NCBI RefSeq assembly: GCF_947499845.1
Contig: NZ_CANMPM010000002.1
Span: 62,001 to 126,000 of the forward strand
Origin: an uncultured Pseudokineococcus sp.
Lineage (GTDB): Bacteria; Actinomycetota; Actinomycetes; Actinomycetales; Quadrisphaeraceae
Length of the DNA stretch: 64,000 bases
Direction: 5' to 3'
Every line of letters starts with the position of its first letter. Position 1 is the stretch's first letter. Below, in pieces: positions 33,774 to 43,797 of this stretch. The notes beneath the pieces were generated by a model. The model was given only the letters and a program-made list of their open reading frames with translations. It was not told the origin of the DNA and made no database searches. A program made the translations under genes and the position numbers.

Positions 33774-35050
33774 CCGCCCGCCGCGCAGACGGACACGAGC
33801 GCTCGGCCGCCGCCGCGGACGGCGAGCGCCTTGGCCGCGGAGGCGAGCACGCGCCCGCCGGTGGCGGCGAAGGGGTGGCCGGCGGCCAGCGAGCCGCCGT
33901 GGGGGTTGAGCCGCGCGCGGTCGACGGAGCCGATCGGCTCGTCGCGCCCGAGGCGGACGCGGCAGTAGAGCGGGTCCTCGAGCGCCGCGAGCGTGCAGAG
34001 CACCTGGCTGGCGAACGCCTCGTGGATCTCCACGACGTCGAAGTCCTGCAGGGACAGCCCCGTGCGGGCGAGGAGCCGGGAGATGGCGTGGACGGGCGCC
34101 ATGAGCAGCCCCTCGGCGCCGCTGACGTGGTCGACGGCCGCGGTCTCGGCGTCGACGAGGTGCGCCATCGGCTCGAGCCCCCGCGCGGCGGCCCACTCCG
34201 GTGAGGACAGCAGGACGGCGCTGGCGCCGTCCGTCAGCGGGGTCGAGCTGCCCGCCGTCATGGTCGCCGTCCCCCCCTTCCCGAACACGGGGCGCAGCCC
34301 CGCCAGCTGCTCCGCGGTGAGCCCGGGGCGCAGGACGTCGTCGCGCTCGAGCCCCCGGTGGGGCACGACGAGGTCGTCGAGGAAGCCGCTCTCGTAGGCG
34401 GCCTCGAGCCGGTGGTGGCTCGTGAGCGCCAGCTCGTCCTGCGCCTCGCGCGAGATGCCCCACTCGAGCGTGGTGCGCGCCTGGTGCTCGCCCATGGAGA
34501 GGCCGGTGCGCGGCTCGGCGTTGCGCGGCGGCACGGGCACGAGGTCGCGGGGGCGGACGGCGGCGAGGGCGCGGGCACGGCCGAGCGCCGTCTTCTCCCG
34601 GTTCGCGCGCAGCAGCGCGCGGCGCAGCCCCTCGGAGACGACGACCGGGGCGTCCGACGTCGTGTCCGCGCCGCCGGCGACGCCGACCTCGACCTGCCCG
34701 AGCGCGATCTTGCCCGCGACGGACAGCGCCGCCTGCAGGCCCGTGCCGCAGGCCTGCCCGACGTCGTGCGCCGGGGTCGTCGGGTCCAGGACCGAGCCGA
34801 GGACGGCCTCGCGGGTGAGCACGAGGTCGCGGCTGTGCTTGACGACGGCGCCCGCGACCACCTCGTCGACCCGCTCGCCCACGAGGCCCGTGCGCCGCGC
34901 CAGCCCGTCGAGGACGGCGGTGAGCATCTCCTGGTTCGAGGCGCTCGCGTAGGCGCGCCCCGACCGGGCGAAGGGGATGCGCGTGCCGGCGACGACGGCG
35001 ACGGGGCGCGGGCTGCTCGCGGGCCCGTACGGGCGCGGGGTGGGGGCCAT
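33743..35050 (-). CDS. Acetyl-CoA C-acyltransferase (FadA2-like thiolase)
   Basis: This encodes 435 residues of a degradative-type thiolase. The nucleophile Cys is in DVGQACGTGLQAAL, the His in NPHGGSLAAGHPFAATGGR and the second Cys in VSVCAAGGQGVVAVLER. It would cleave or form 3-ketoacyl-CoA. The divergent reductase and hydratase genes form the same trio as M. tuberculosis fadA2 (Rv0243), fabG4 (Rv0242c) and htdX (Rv0241c). The ATG at 35050 lies 31 bp from a perfect palindrome in the shared control region. Confidence 0.92.
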   Translation of the reverse strand: MAPTPRPYGPASSPRPVAVVAGTRIPFARSGRAYASASNQEMLTAVLDGLARRTGLVGERVDEVVAGAVVKHSRDLVLTREAVLGSVLDPTTPAHDVGQACGTGLQAALSVAGKIALGQVEVGVAGGADTTSDAPVVVSEGLRRALLRANREKTALGRARALAAVRPRDLVPVPPRNAEPRTGLSMGEHQARTTLEWGISREAQDELALTSHHRLEAAYESGFLDDLVVPHRGLERDDVLRPGLTAEQLAGLRPVFGKGGTATMTAGSSTPLTDGASAVLLSSPEWAAARGLEPMAHLVDAETAAVDHVSGAEGLLMAPVHAISRLLARTGLSLQDFDVVEIHEAFASQVLCTLAALEDPLYCRVRLGRDEPIGSVDRARLNPHGGSLAAGHPFAATGGRVLASAAKALAVRGGGRALVSVCAAGGQGVVAVLER

Positions 35051-35081
35051 GGCGTCACTGTGCCACGGACGGACGACGGGT

Positions 35082-35097
35082 GTTACCCGCGGGTAAC
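35082..35097. promoter_or_regulatory. Perfect 16-bp palindrome, operator of divergent lipid genes
   Basis: GTTACCCGCGGGTAAC is fully self-complementary and lies in the 78-bp gap between the thiolase and FabG4 starts. TAGCCT at 35117-35122, 6 bases before the fabG4 GTG, is a likely -10. A TetR-type dimer is the most likely binder. Confidence 0.65.
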
Positions 35098-35128
35098 TTC
35101 CGCCCTCGGTCGGCGGTAGCCTCGCCCC

Positions 35129-36679
35129 GTGCCCGAGACCACGCCGACCTCCTCGTCGCCCGGCGCCCCACCCACCGGGCCCACCCGAGCGCCGTCCACG
35201 GGGCCGTCCGCGGGGCCCGCTGCGGCCCCCGCCACGGGACCGCTCGCCGACCCGGGCGGACCGGTGGACCGCTACGCCGCCTTCGCGCGCAGCGGGCTCG
35301 GCCGCCGGCTCGTGCCGGGCCTCGGCCTGCCGGACCCCGTGCCGCTGCGCCGCGACGCGCCGGGCGCCCCCCTGGCGCCCGGCCCGGTGCTCGTCACGGG
35401 CCTCGTCCCGCCCGACGGCGCACCGCTCGTCGGCGACGCCGCCGGCGTGGCGGCCGCCGAGCTGGCCGCCGCGGGCGCGCGGGTCGTCGGTCCGGACGGA
35501 GCGGGCGGGGACGCGACCGCTGGTGCGGCCGGCGCGGTCGCCGGCGACGAGCGGTGGGGCGGCCTCGTCGTCGACGCCACCGCCGCCGCCTCCCCCGCCG
35601 ACCTCGTGGGCCTCGTGGGCGCCTGCACGCCGCACCTGCGCCGGCTCGCGCGCGGGGCCCACGTCGTCGTGCTGGGGCTCGACCCCGACCGCCTCCCCGC
35701 GGGGTCGCCGGCCGCGGTGCGGGTGGCGCAGCGCGCCCTCGAGGGCTTCACGCGCTCGCTCGGCAAGGAGGTCGGCGGCGGTCGGACGGTCCAGCTGGTG
35801 CTCCTCGCCGAGGGCGGCGTCGGGGCCATGGGCTCGACGCTGCGCTTCCTGCTGTCGGGCCGCTCGGCCTTCGTCAGCGGCCAGGTGGTGCGGGTGGGCG
35901 CCCCCGTCCACGACCTGCCCTCCGGCGAGGACGCCCGCGGGCCGCGGCCGCTGGCGGGCCGTCGCGCCGTCGTCACCGGCGCGGCCCGCGGCATCGGCGC
36001 CGCCGTCGCGCAGCTGCTGGGAGCCCGGGGGGCGCACGTGGTGTGCGTCGACGTCCCGGCCGCGGCCGGCGACCTGGCGGCGACGGCCCGGGCCGTCGGT
36101 GGCGAGCCGCTCGTCCTGGACATCACCTCCGACCTGGCGCCCGGCCGCCTCGCGGAGGCCTGCGAGCGCCTCGGCGGTGTCGACGTCGTCGTGCACAACG
36201 CCGGCATCACCCGCGACCGGCGGCTGCGCAACATGCGGCCCGACGCCTTCGCCGCGGTGCTCGACGTCAACGTCGGAGCGCCGCTGCGCCTCACCGAGCA
36301 CCTCCTCGGCGCCGGGCTGCTGGGCCGGGGCGGCCGGGTCGTCGGCGTCTCGTCGCTCGCCGGCATCGCGGGCAACGACGGCCAGACGAGCTACGCGGCG
36401 TCCAAGGCCGGGGTCATCGGCCTCGTGGACGCCCTCGCGCCGCGGGCGGCCGCCGCCGGGACGACGGTCAACGCCGTCGCGCCCGGCTTCATCGAGACGC
36501 GCATGACGGCGACCGTCCCGCCCCTGACGCGCCAGCTCGGGCGGCGCCTCGCCTCGCTCGGGCAGGGCGGGCTGCCCGTCGACGTCGCCGAGGCCATCGC
36601 CTGGTTCGCCGAGCCCGCGACCGCCGGGGTGCACGGGCAGGTGCTGCGCGTCTGCGGCCAGAGCCTGCTGGGGGCGTGA
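35129..36679 (+). CDS. High-molecular-weight 3-oxoacyl-ACP/CoA reductase (FabG4-like)
   Basis: This encodes 516 residues, about twice a normal FabG. The N-terminal half (about 40-265) is a degenerate Rossmann domain; the C-terminal half is an active SDR with TGAARGIGAAVAQLLG (cofactor loop), DVVVHNAGITRDRRLRNM (NAG) and VSSLAGIAG..SYAASKAGV (Ser, Tyr, Lys). This double layout is typical of FabG4-type reductases in actinobacteria. The first 50 residues are Pro/Thr/Ala-rich. The GTG start 6 bases after TAGCCT suggests a leaderless mRNA. It overlaps the hydratase gene as GTGA. Confidence 0.92.
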   Translation: MPETTPTSSSPGAPPTGPTRAPSTGPSAGPAAAPATGPLADPGGPVDRYAAFARSGLGRRLVPGLGLPDPVPLRRDAPGAPLAPGPVLVTGLVPPDGAPLVGDAAGVAAAELAAAGARVVGPDGAGGDATAGAAGAVAGDERWGGLVVDATAAASPADLVGLVGACTPHLRRLARGAHVVVLGLDPDRLPAGSPAAVRVAQRALEGFTRSLGKEVGGGRTVQLVLLAEGGVGAMGSTLRFLLSGRSAFVSGQVVRVGAPVHDLPSGEDARGPRPLAGRRAVVTGAARGIGAAVAQLLGARGAHVVCVDVPAAAGDLAATARAVGGEPLVLDITSDLAPGRLAEACERLGGVDVVVHNAGITRDRRLRNMRPDAFAAVLDVNVGAPLRLTEHLLGAGLLGRGGRVVGVSSLAGIAGNDGQTSYAASKAGVIGLVDALAPRAAAAGTTVNAVAPGFIETRMTATVPPLTRQLGRRLASLGQGGLPVDVAEAIAWFAEPATAGVHGQVLRVCGQSLLGA

Positions 36680-37707
36680 GGGTGGCCGCGCGGACCTCGC
36701 CCGGCGCCGGCTCGCCCTCCTCCGGCGGCCCCTCCTCCGGCGCCTCCCTCTCCGACGCCCGGTCCGGCCGTGCCGCGCCCCCTGCCACCGGCCGTGCCGC
36801 GCCCCCTGCCACCCGGGGCCGCCGACCGGCGTCCGCGGTGCCGCTGGCGCCGTCGCCCGTCCTGCTGGCGGGCGCCCTGCTGCCCCGGCGGCGGCCGGCG
36901 GACCTGCCCGACCGCGTCGTCGAGGCTCGCGGCGTCGTCGCCGACCCCGCCCACCTCGACGCGTGGGTGCGGGTCTGCGCCGGGCGCACCGGCGCGCCGG
37001 TGCCCGGGTCGCTGCCGGGCGCCTTCACGCACGTCCTGGCGTCCGGGGCGTCGATGCGGCTCCTCCTCGACCCGGCCTTCCCGCTGCCGCTGCTGGGGCT
37101 CGTCCACGTCGTGCAGCGCCTCGAGGTGCTGCGGCCCGTCGGCGTCCGCGAGCCGCTCGACCTCGCCGTCGGCGCCCGCGACCTGCGCCCGCACCGCCGG
37201 GGCCGCCAGCTCGACGTCGTCGCGACGGCGAGCGCCGCCGGCGAGGTCGTCTGGCGCGGCACGAGCACGTACCTGCACCGCGAGCCGGTGCCCGGCGGCG
37301 CCGCGCCGTCCTCGGCCGGGGCGTCGTCCTCGCCCGACGGGGAGCGCCCCGCCCCGCCCGCCGGCGCCGTCCGCTGGGTCGTGCCGGCCGGCACCGGCCG
37401 CGCCTACGCCGCCGTCTCGGGCGACCCCAACCCCATCCACCTCTCGCGCCCGACGGCGCGGCTGCTGGGCTTCCGCCGTCCCATCGCCCACGGCATGTGG
37501 ACGCTGGCGCACGCCCTCCTCGACCTCGAGGGCCGCCTGACGCCCGCGCACGACGTCACCGCCCGCTTCCTGCGCCCCCTGTCCCTGCCGGGCCGCGCCG
37601 TCCACGGGTGGCGGGCGCAGGAAGACGGCGAGGGCGCCCTCTCCCTCGCCGTCCGCCGCGAGCGCGACGGCGAGCCGCACCTGCTCGCGGAGGTCGCGCC
37701 CCTCTGA
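36676..37707 (+). CDS. MaoC-family dehydratase (HtdX-like)
   Basis: This encodes 343 residues, with GTG overlapping the fabG4 stop (GTGA); GTG 36682 is also possible. The C-terminal hotdog domain carries the hydratase-2 motif SGDPNPIHLSRPTARLLGFRRPIAHGMW (catalytic Asp and His), with a preceding degenerate hotdog half. It would hydrate or dehydrate enoyl/3-hydroxyacyl thioesters, completing the pathway with the reductase and thiolase. The N-terminal 45 residues are low-complexity with a repeated RAAPPATG. Confidence 0.9.
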   Translation: MRVAARTSPGAGSPSSGGPSSGASLSDARSGRAAPPATGRAAPPATRGRRPASAVPLAPSPVLLAGALLPRRRPADLPDRVVEARGVVADPAHLDAWVRVCAGRTGAPVPGSLPGAFTHVLASGASMRLLLDPAFPLPLLGLVHVVQRLEVLRPVGVREPLDLAVGARDLRPHRRGRQLDVVATASAAGEVVWRGTSTYLHREPVPGGAAPSSAGASSSPDGERPAPPAGAVRWVVPAGTGRAYAAVSGDPNPIHLSRPTARLLGFRRPIAHGMWTLAHALLDLEGRLTPAHDVTARFLRPLSLPGRAVHGWRAQEDGEGALSLAVRRERDGEPHLLAEVAPL

Positions 37708-37740
37708 AGCCGACGCCGCCACCCTCGCGCCCGCCCGACG

Positions 37741-37792
37741 ACATCGAGGCTGCAGCCACCGAATGCCTTCCTCGTGGCTGCAGCCACGATGT
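37741..37792. repeat. 52-bp inverted-repeat element, copy 1
   Basis: About 20-bp arms beginning ACATCGAGGCTGCAGCCACC pair with the far end around an 8-12-base loop. It lies between the convergent MaoC and AbiEi-DUF559 genes and could also stop transcription. A second copy of exactly the same length is at 38810-38861. Confidence 0.8.
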
Positions 37793-37818
37793 GGTGAGCG
37801 GGGCGCGGGGAGCCGTGG

Positions 37819-38751
37819 TCAGAGAGCGGACCGGACCATGGCCGGCAGGCGACCCGGGTGCTCGACGTCCGCCCAGGTGCAGCGGATGACGTCCACCCCC
37901 AGCGCCACGAGGGCGTTGGCCCGCCACCGGTCGCGGTAGAGCGCGTCCGGGGCGGCGTGCACGTCCTTCCCGTCGCACTCGAGGAGCAGCAGCCGCCGCT
38001 CCGGTCGTGAGCGGCGGTGGAAGCCGAGATCGCCGCGCGCCACCACGTGACCGTCCCCCGTCCGCACGACCACCTGGAGCTCGTCCGGTGGGACGCCGGC
38101 CTCCACGCACGCCAGACGAGCCCTGCTCTCCAGCGGGCTCTCGGCGCGGCCGTCAGCGAGGACCCAGAGGTCGGCCGCCCCGCTGCTGCCCCGGCGGCCC
38201 GCACACCGCTCGCGCGCGACCAGGAGGTCCTCGGGCGTCACGAGGCCCAGGGCGAGCGCCGAGTCGAGCACCGACAGCGCTGCGGGCCGGTCGAGGCGGG
38301 GCACGAGGTCGACGAGGGTGCGGAGCGCCGAGGTCGTCGCGACGCCGCGCACGTCGACGACGTCCTGCGGCGCGAGCGCCGACACGACGACGGCCAGTCC
38401 GGGGCGGGAGGGCTTCTGGCGGCCGGGCGGCAGCACCACCTCGGCGCCCGCCGGCACCGGGGCGCCCTGCACGCCGAAGAGGTGAGCGGCGCTGCTCCGG
38501 CCGGCCACGGCACCCGGGACGACGAGCGACGCAGCGCGGCTCCAGGCCCGCACCCGCTGGACACCCACCCGGCCCGGGCGGACGAGGTAGGCGCCGCGCA
38601 GCAGGCGCTCCCACTGACCCGCACGGACGAGCCGGCGGGGGACGTGCGGCCCCAGCCCGAGCGCGCTGAGGTCGGACGTCGTCACGACGCCGTCCTGACG
38701 CGCGGCCCGCGTCAGGAGGGCGGCGACGACGGCCGGGTCGAGGACGTCCAC
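37819..38751 (-). CDS. AbiEi-type winged-helix protein with DUF559 nuclease-like domain
   Basis: This encodes 310 residues. Residues 1-90 resemble the AbiEi antitoxin DNA-binding domain (ARQDGVVTTSDLSALGLGPHVPRRLVRAGQWERLLRGAYLV). The C-terminal 110 residues carry a DUF559/Vsr-like endonuclease fold: ESPLESRARLACVEAGVP, VARGDLGFHRRSRPERRLLLLECDGKDVH, and RDRWRANALVALGVDVIRCTW. No AbiEii-like nucleotidyltransferase toxin is next to it, so it is a solitary form common in actinobacteria. GTG 38751 is the only plausible start, without a clear Shine-Dalgarno. Two 52-bp inverted repeats bracket the gene and could be its binding sites. Confidence 0.8.
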   Translation of the reverse strand: MDVLDPAVVAALLTRAARQDGVVTTSDLSALGLGPHVPRRLVRAGQWERLLRGAYLVRPGRVGVQRVRAWSRAASLVVPGAVAGRSSAAHLFGVQGAPVPAGAEVVLPPGRQKPSRPGLAVVVSALAPQDVVDVRGVATTSALRTLVDLVPRLDRPAALSVLDSALALGLVTPEDLLVARERCAGRRGSSGAADLWVLADGRAESPLESRARLACVEAGVPPDELQVVVRTGDGHVVARGDLGFHRRSRPERRLLLLECDGKDVHAAPDALYRDRWRANALVALGVDVIRCTWADVEHPGRLPAMVRSAL

Positions 38752-38809
38752 GCGGTACAGGCTCGCGGTCGAGGCGCCGCCGCGCTCCGGCCCTGTGGAC
38801 GCCGCATCG

Positions 38810-38861
38810 ACATCGAGGCTGCAGCCACCAGGCCGGGTCCTCGTGGCTGCGACCCCGATGT
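38810..38861. repeat. 52-bp inverted-repeat element, copy 2
   Basis: The first 20 bases and an 11-base block, CTCGTGGCTGC, are identical to copy 1; the loop and last arm have diverged. It lies 59 bp upstream of the AbiEi-DUF559 start, where an autoregulatory operator would be. Confidence 0.8.
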
Positions 38862-38877
38862 CGCCGCCGGAGGCGCG

Positions 38878-38898
38878 TCGAGAATCTCGACGTCGAGA
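38878..38898. promoter_or_regulatory. Overlapping palindromes, MarR operator candidate
   Basis: TCGAGA-A-TCTCGA (38878-38890) and the perfect TCTCGACGTCGAGA (38885-38898) overlap. TAGCAT at 38908-38913 follows as a -10, and the marR GTG comes 6 bases later. The arrangement fits autorepression. Confidence 0.6.
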
Positions 38899-38919
38899 GA
38901 CCCGGCGTAGCATCGCCGG

Positions 38920-39489
38920 GTGGCGCCGGGGACGTCGGGGGGCGCACCCCCGGGAGCGGCGGTCGATCGGGACGAGGTCGACCGCATCGTCGACGCGTGG
39001 CGCCGCGAGCGCCCGGACCTCGACGTGTCGCCGCTGCAGGTGCTCTCCCGCGTGAGCCGGCTCGCCCGGCACCTCGACCTGGCGCGCCGCGCCGCCTTCG
39101 CCGAGCACGGCCTCGAGGTCTGGTCCTTCGACGTCCTGTCGGCGCTGCGGCGCTCCGGGGCGCCGCACCAGCTGACGCCGGGCCAGCTCGTGACGTCGAC
39201 GCTCGTCACGAGCGGGACGATGACGAACCGGGTCGACCGCCTCGTCGCGCTGGGCCTCGTCGAGCGCCACCCCGACCCGGCCGACCGGCGCGGCGTCCTC
39301 GTCCGCCTCACGCCGGCCGGGGCGTCGCGCGTCGACGCCGCGATGGCCGACCTGCTGGCCCGCGAGCGGCGCCTGCTCGCCGGTCTGGACGCGGGCGAGC
39401 AGGACCGGCTCGCCGACGTCCTGCGGTCCCTCGCGAGCGGCTTCGACGCCACGTCGGGCAGCCGGGGCGGGCTGCCGCCGGAGGTCTGA
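38920..39489 (+). CDS. MarR-family transcriptional regulator
   Basis: This encodes 189 residues. The winged helix is typical: HGLEVWSFDVLSALRRSGAPHQLTPGQLVTSTLVTSGTMTNRVDRLVALGLVERHPDPADRRGVLVRLTPAG. The recognition helix and the DxRR wing motif are both present. The GTG lies 6 bases after a TAGCAT -10, so the message is probably leaderless. The ABM membrane protein downstream (42 bp) may be a target. Confidence 0.93.
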   Translation: MAPGTSGGAPPGAAVDRDEVDRIVDAWRRERPDLDVSPLQVLSRVSRLARHLDLARRAAFAEHGLEVWSFDVLSALRRSGAPHQLTPGQLVTSTLVTSGTMTNRVDRLVALGLVERHPDPADRRGVLVRLTPAGASRVDAAMADLLARERRLLAGLDAGEQDRLADVLRSLASGFDATSGSRGGLPPEV

Positions 39490-39531
39490 GCCCTCGCCGT
39501 CAGGACCACGGCACTCCCTCGTGCCCACATC

Positions 39532-40191
39532 GTGGACACTGGCGGGGTGACCGCTCGCTCCGGCCCCCGCTCGTCCTCACCCGCCGCGCAGGACGGCGAC
39601 CGGCCGGTCGTCGCGCCGGACCCCGTCACCGTGGCGACGACGCGCGTCGCCGACCCGGGCCAGCGCCTGGAGATGATGACGTGGGCGAGCGCGGGCGCCC
39701 GGATGGCCGAGTCCTTCCCCGGCTTCCTCGGTGCCGGCTGGGTCCGGGGCGGCGCGGGCTCACGGGAGTGGCACATGCTCTACCGCTTCGCCGACGAGGA
39801 CTCCCTCGCGGGCTGGGAGGGCTCGGCGCAGCGGCGCTGGTGGCTCGCGGGGGCGCCGGGCACGGTGCGCGAGGCGCAGACCGAGCGCCGGACGGGCATC
39901 GAGGGTTGGTTCGACGCCGCGCACGGCAGCGTCGTCGGCCCCGCGCCGAAGGGCGCGCCTCCGCGGTGGCGGCAGATGCTCGTCATCTTCTCGGTGTTCC
40001 TGCCGCTGTCGCTGCTCGTCAACGCGACGCTCGGCGTCGTCCTCGCCCCGCTCGTGCCGCTCGTCGTGCGGGTGGCGCTCGTGACGACGCTCATGACGCC
40101 CGTGATGACCTACCTGGCGCTGCCGTGGGCGACGCGGAAGCTGCAGTGGTTCCTGGACGGCGAGAAGGCCCCCTGGCGGCGGAACCGCTGA
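39532..40191 (+). CDS. Membrane protein with antibiotic-biosynthesis-monooxygenase (ABM) domain
   Basis: This encodes 219 residues. Residues about 25-120 form an ABM/ferredoxin-like domain (EMMTWASAGARMAESFPGFLGAGWV, EWHMLYRFADEDSLAGWEGSAQRRWWL). Two or three helices follow (MLVIFSVFLPLSLLVNATLGVVLAPLV, ALVTTLMTPVMTYLALP) and a basic tail. These fusions are usually annotated as ABM proteins of unknown role. Start GTG 39532; GTG 39547 is an in-frame alternative. It is probably co-expressed with the MarR gene. Confidence 0.78.
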   Translation: MDTGGVTARSGPRSSSPAAQDGDRPVVAPDPVTVATTRVADPGQRLEMMTWASAGARMAESFPGFLGAGWVRGGAGSREWHMLYRFADEDSLAGWEGSAQRRWWLAGAPGTVREAQTERRTGIEGWFDAAHGSVVGPAPKGAPPRWRQMLVIFSVFLPLSLLVNATLGVVLAPLVPLVVRVALVTTLMTPVMTYLALPWATRKLQWFLDGEKAPWRRNR

Positions 40192-40251
40192 TCCGACCCT
40201 GGCGGCGGAGCCGCTTCTCGAAGGCCGGCGGCGGAGCCGCCGACCGCGTTC

Positions 40252-42117
<1,866 letters not shown>

Positions 42118-42166
42118 CCCACCAGCGTGCCGCACCGGCCGGGGTGCTCCGCGCCGCGGCCCGGGC

Positions 42167-42450
42167 GCGGAGGTGACGCCGACGGCATCGCCACCAGCCC
42201 GCCCTGACGCGGAGGGGACGCCACCTGCACCCCCAAGGCCGCCCGGACGCGAAGGTGACGCCTCCTTCACCCCCAGGAGCCGCCCCTACGCGAAGGTGAC
42301 GCCTCCTTCACCCCCACGAGCCGCCCTCACGCCAAGGTGACGCCTCCTTCACCCCCACGAGCCCTCCGGACGCGAAGGTGACGCCTCCTTCACGCCCACG
42401 GGCCGCCCCTGGGCGAAGGTGGCGCCACCTCCACCACGGGCGGTGGGGAG
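42167..42450. repeat. Tandem array A, about seven 41-bp units
   Basis: Units start at 42167, 42209, 42249, 42290, 42331, 42372 and 42413, so the period is 40-42 and mostly 41. The consensus begins GCGAAGGTGACGCCTCCTTC, a small dyad (GAAGG...CCTTC). Units 3-6 are most alike; the outer ones have decayed. Period 41 is not a multiple of three, so this is not coding. It fills the 345-bp gap between ABC-F and ispE; no gene is seen there. Confidence 0.92.
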
Positions 42451-42462
42451 ACGAGGCGGCGG

Positions 42463-43431
42463 TCAGCGCCCGACGTCGACGACGCGGGCGCCGTGCACGG
42501 GCCCGGTGACGCGGCGGACGTCCGCGGCGGCCCCGGAGGCGGCGAGCGCCACCGCCACGGCGAGGCCCTGCTCGCGGCCCTCGACGAGGAAGGCCGTCGT
42601 CGGCCCCGAGCCGGAGACGAGCGCCGCCACGGCTCCCGCCTCGAGGCCCACCTGCAGCGTCGTCGCGAGGTGGGGCGCGAGGGCGAGCGCCGGCTCCTGG
42701 AGGTCGTTGACGAGGGCGGCCCCGACGGACGCGGCGTCCCCGGCGCGCAGCGCCTGGAGGAGCTCGTGCACCGCGGTCTCGTCGACGTCGAGCGCGGCGT
42801 CCGCGGCAGCGCGACCCGCCTCGCCCCGCCGGCGGTCGAGCTCGCCGTAGACGGCGGGCGTCGAGAGGCCCGACGCGGACAGCGCCAGCACCCACGAGCG
42901 CTCCCCGCGGGCGAGGGCCGGGACGACCTGCTCGCCGCGGCCCGTGCCCACCGCCGTGCCCCCGAGCAGCGCGAAGGGGACGTCGGCGCCGAGCTCCCTG
43001 CCGAGCGCGAGGAGGTCCTCGCGCCCGAGCCCGGTGCCCCACAGGGCGTCGCACGCGACGAGCGCGGCCGCGGCGTCGGCGCTGCCGCCCGCCATGCCCC
43101 CGGCGACGGGCACCGTCTTGGTGATGTCGAGGCGCACGCGCGGCGGCACCCCGGCCCGCTCGGCGAGGAGCAGCGCGGCCCGGACGGCGAGGTTGCGCTC
43201 GTCGACGGGGACCTGCGCGGCGCCCTCCCCCGTGACGGCGCACTCCAGGCCCCGGGACGGCGAGGCCCGCACGTCCTCGGGCAGGGACACCGCCTCGAAG
43301 ACCGTGACGAGCTCGTGGGAGCGGTCGGGCCGCAGGCCGCCGACGCGCAGCGCCAGGTTCACCTTGGCGTGGGCGCGGGCGACGACCGACGCCCCGGGGA
43401 CGGGCAGGACGCGCACCTCGCCGCTGCCCAT
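42463..43431 (-). CDS. ispE: 4-diphosphocytidyl-2-C-methyl-D-erythritol kinase
   Basis: This encodes 322 residues of the GHMP kinase family, a step in the MEP pathway for isoprenoids. Motifs: ARAHAKVNLALRVGGLRPDRSHELVTVFEAV (substrate Lys), the ATP loop VPVAGGMAGGSADAAAAL, GADVPFALLGGTAVGTGRGE and SGSGPTTAFLV. The ATG is at 43431. Tandem arrays lie on both sides of the gene, each with a 41-42-bp period. Confidence 0.95.
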   Translation of the reverse strand: MGSGEVRVLPVPGASVVARAHAKVNLALRVGGLRPDRSHELVTVFEAVSLPEDVRASPSRGLECAVTGEGAAQVPVDERNLAVRAALLLAERAGVPPRVRLDITKTVPVAGGMAGGSADAAAALVACDALWGTGLGREDLLALGRELGADVPFALLGGTAVGTGRGEQVVPALARGERSWVLALSASGLSTPAVYGELDRRRGEAGRAAADAALDVDETAVHELLQALRAGDAASVGAALVNDLQEPALALAPHLATTLQVGLEAGAVAALVSGSGPTTAFLVEGREQGLAVAVALAASGAAADVRRVTGPVHGARVVDVGR

Positions 43432-43525
43432 GCGGGGACCATAGGCGACGCCGTCGGCGGGCACCCGCGGTACCCGGCAGTCACCATCCGTGGTCACGGT
43501 GCGGCGACGCCCCACCGCGGGTGGA

Positions 43526-43797
43526 GCGATCAGGCGACGACTCGCCCCTCCGCGAGGCGCCCCAGCGCCAACCGGCGACGACTCGTTCCTGCACGAGGTG
43601 GCAGCGGGCGAACAGGTGACGACTCGCCCCCGCGCGAGGCCGCCTCGGGCGAACCGGCGACGACTCGCCCCCGCCCGACCCCTCGGAGGGGCGAGCAGGC
43701 GACGACTCGCCCCCGCCCGACCCCTCGCAGGGGCGAACGGGCGACGACTCGCCCATCCCGATCTCTTCGGAGGGGCGAACGGGCGACGACTCGCCGT
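43526..43797. repeat. Tandem array B, seven 41-42-bp units
   Basis: Units start at 43526, 43567, 43608, 43649, 43691, 43733 and 43775. The core GGCGACGACTCGCC recurs in every unit but the second, where only GGCGACGACTCG is kept, and forms a GGCGA/TCGCC hairpin. The period matches array A although the sequence differs; both begin GCGAA. It fills the 365-bp gap between ispE and rsmA; no gene is seen there. Confidence 0.92.

Noticed and set aside
37819-38751. A complete AbiE toxin-antitoxin pair
   Set aside because: No AbiEii-type nucleotidyltransferase gene is adjacent; the neighbours are MaoC and MarR genes.
42167-43797. The two tandem arrays as CRISPR
   Set aside because: Units are contiguous and drift gradually; there are no constant repeats separated by unique spacers, and no cas genes are nearby.
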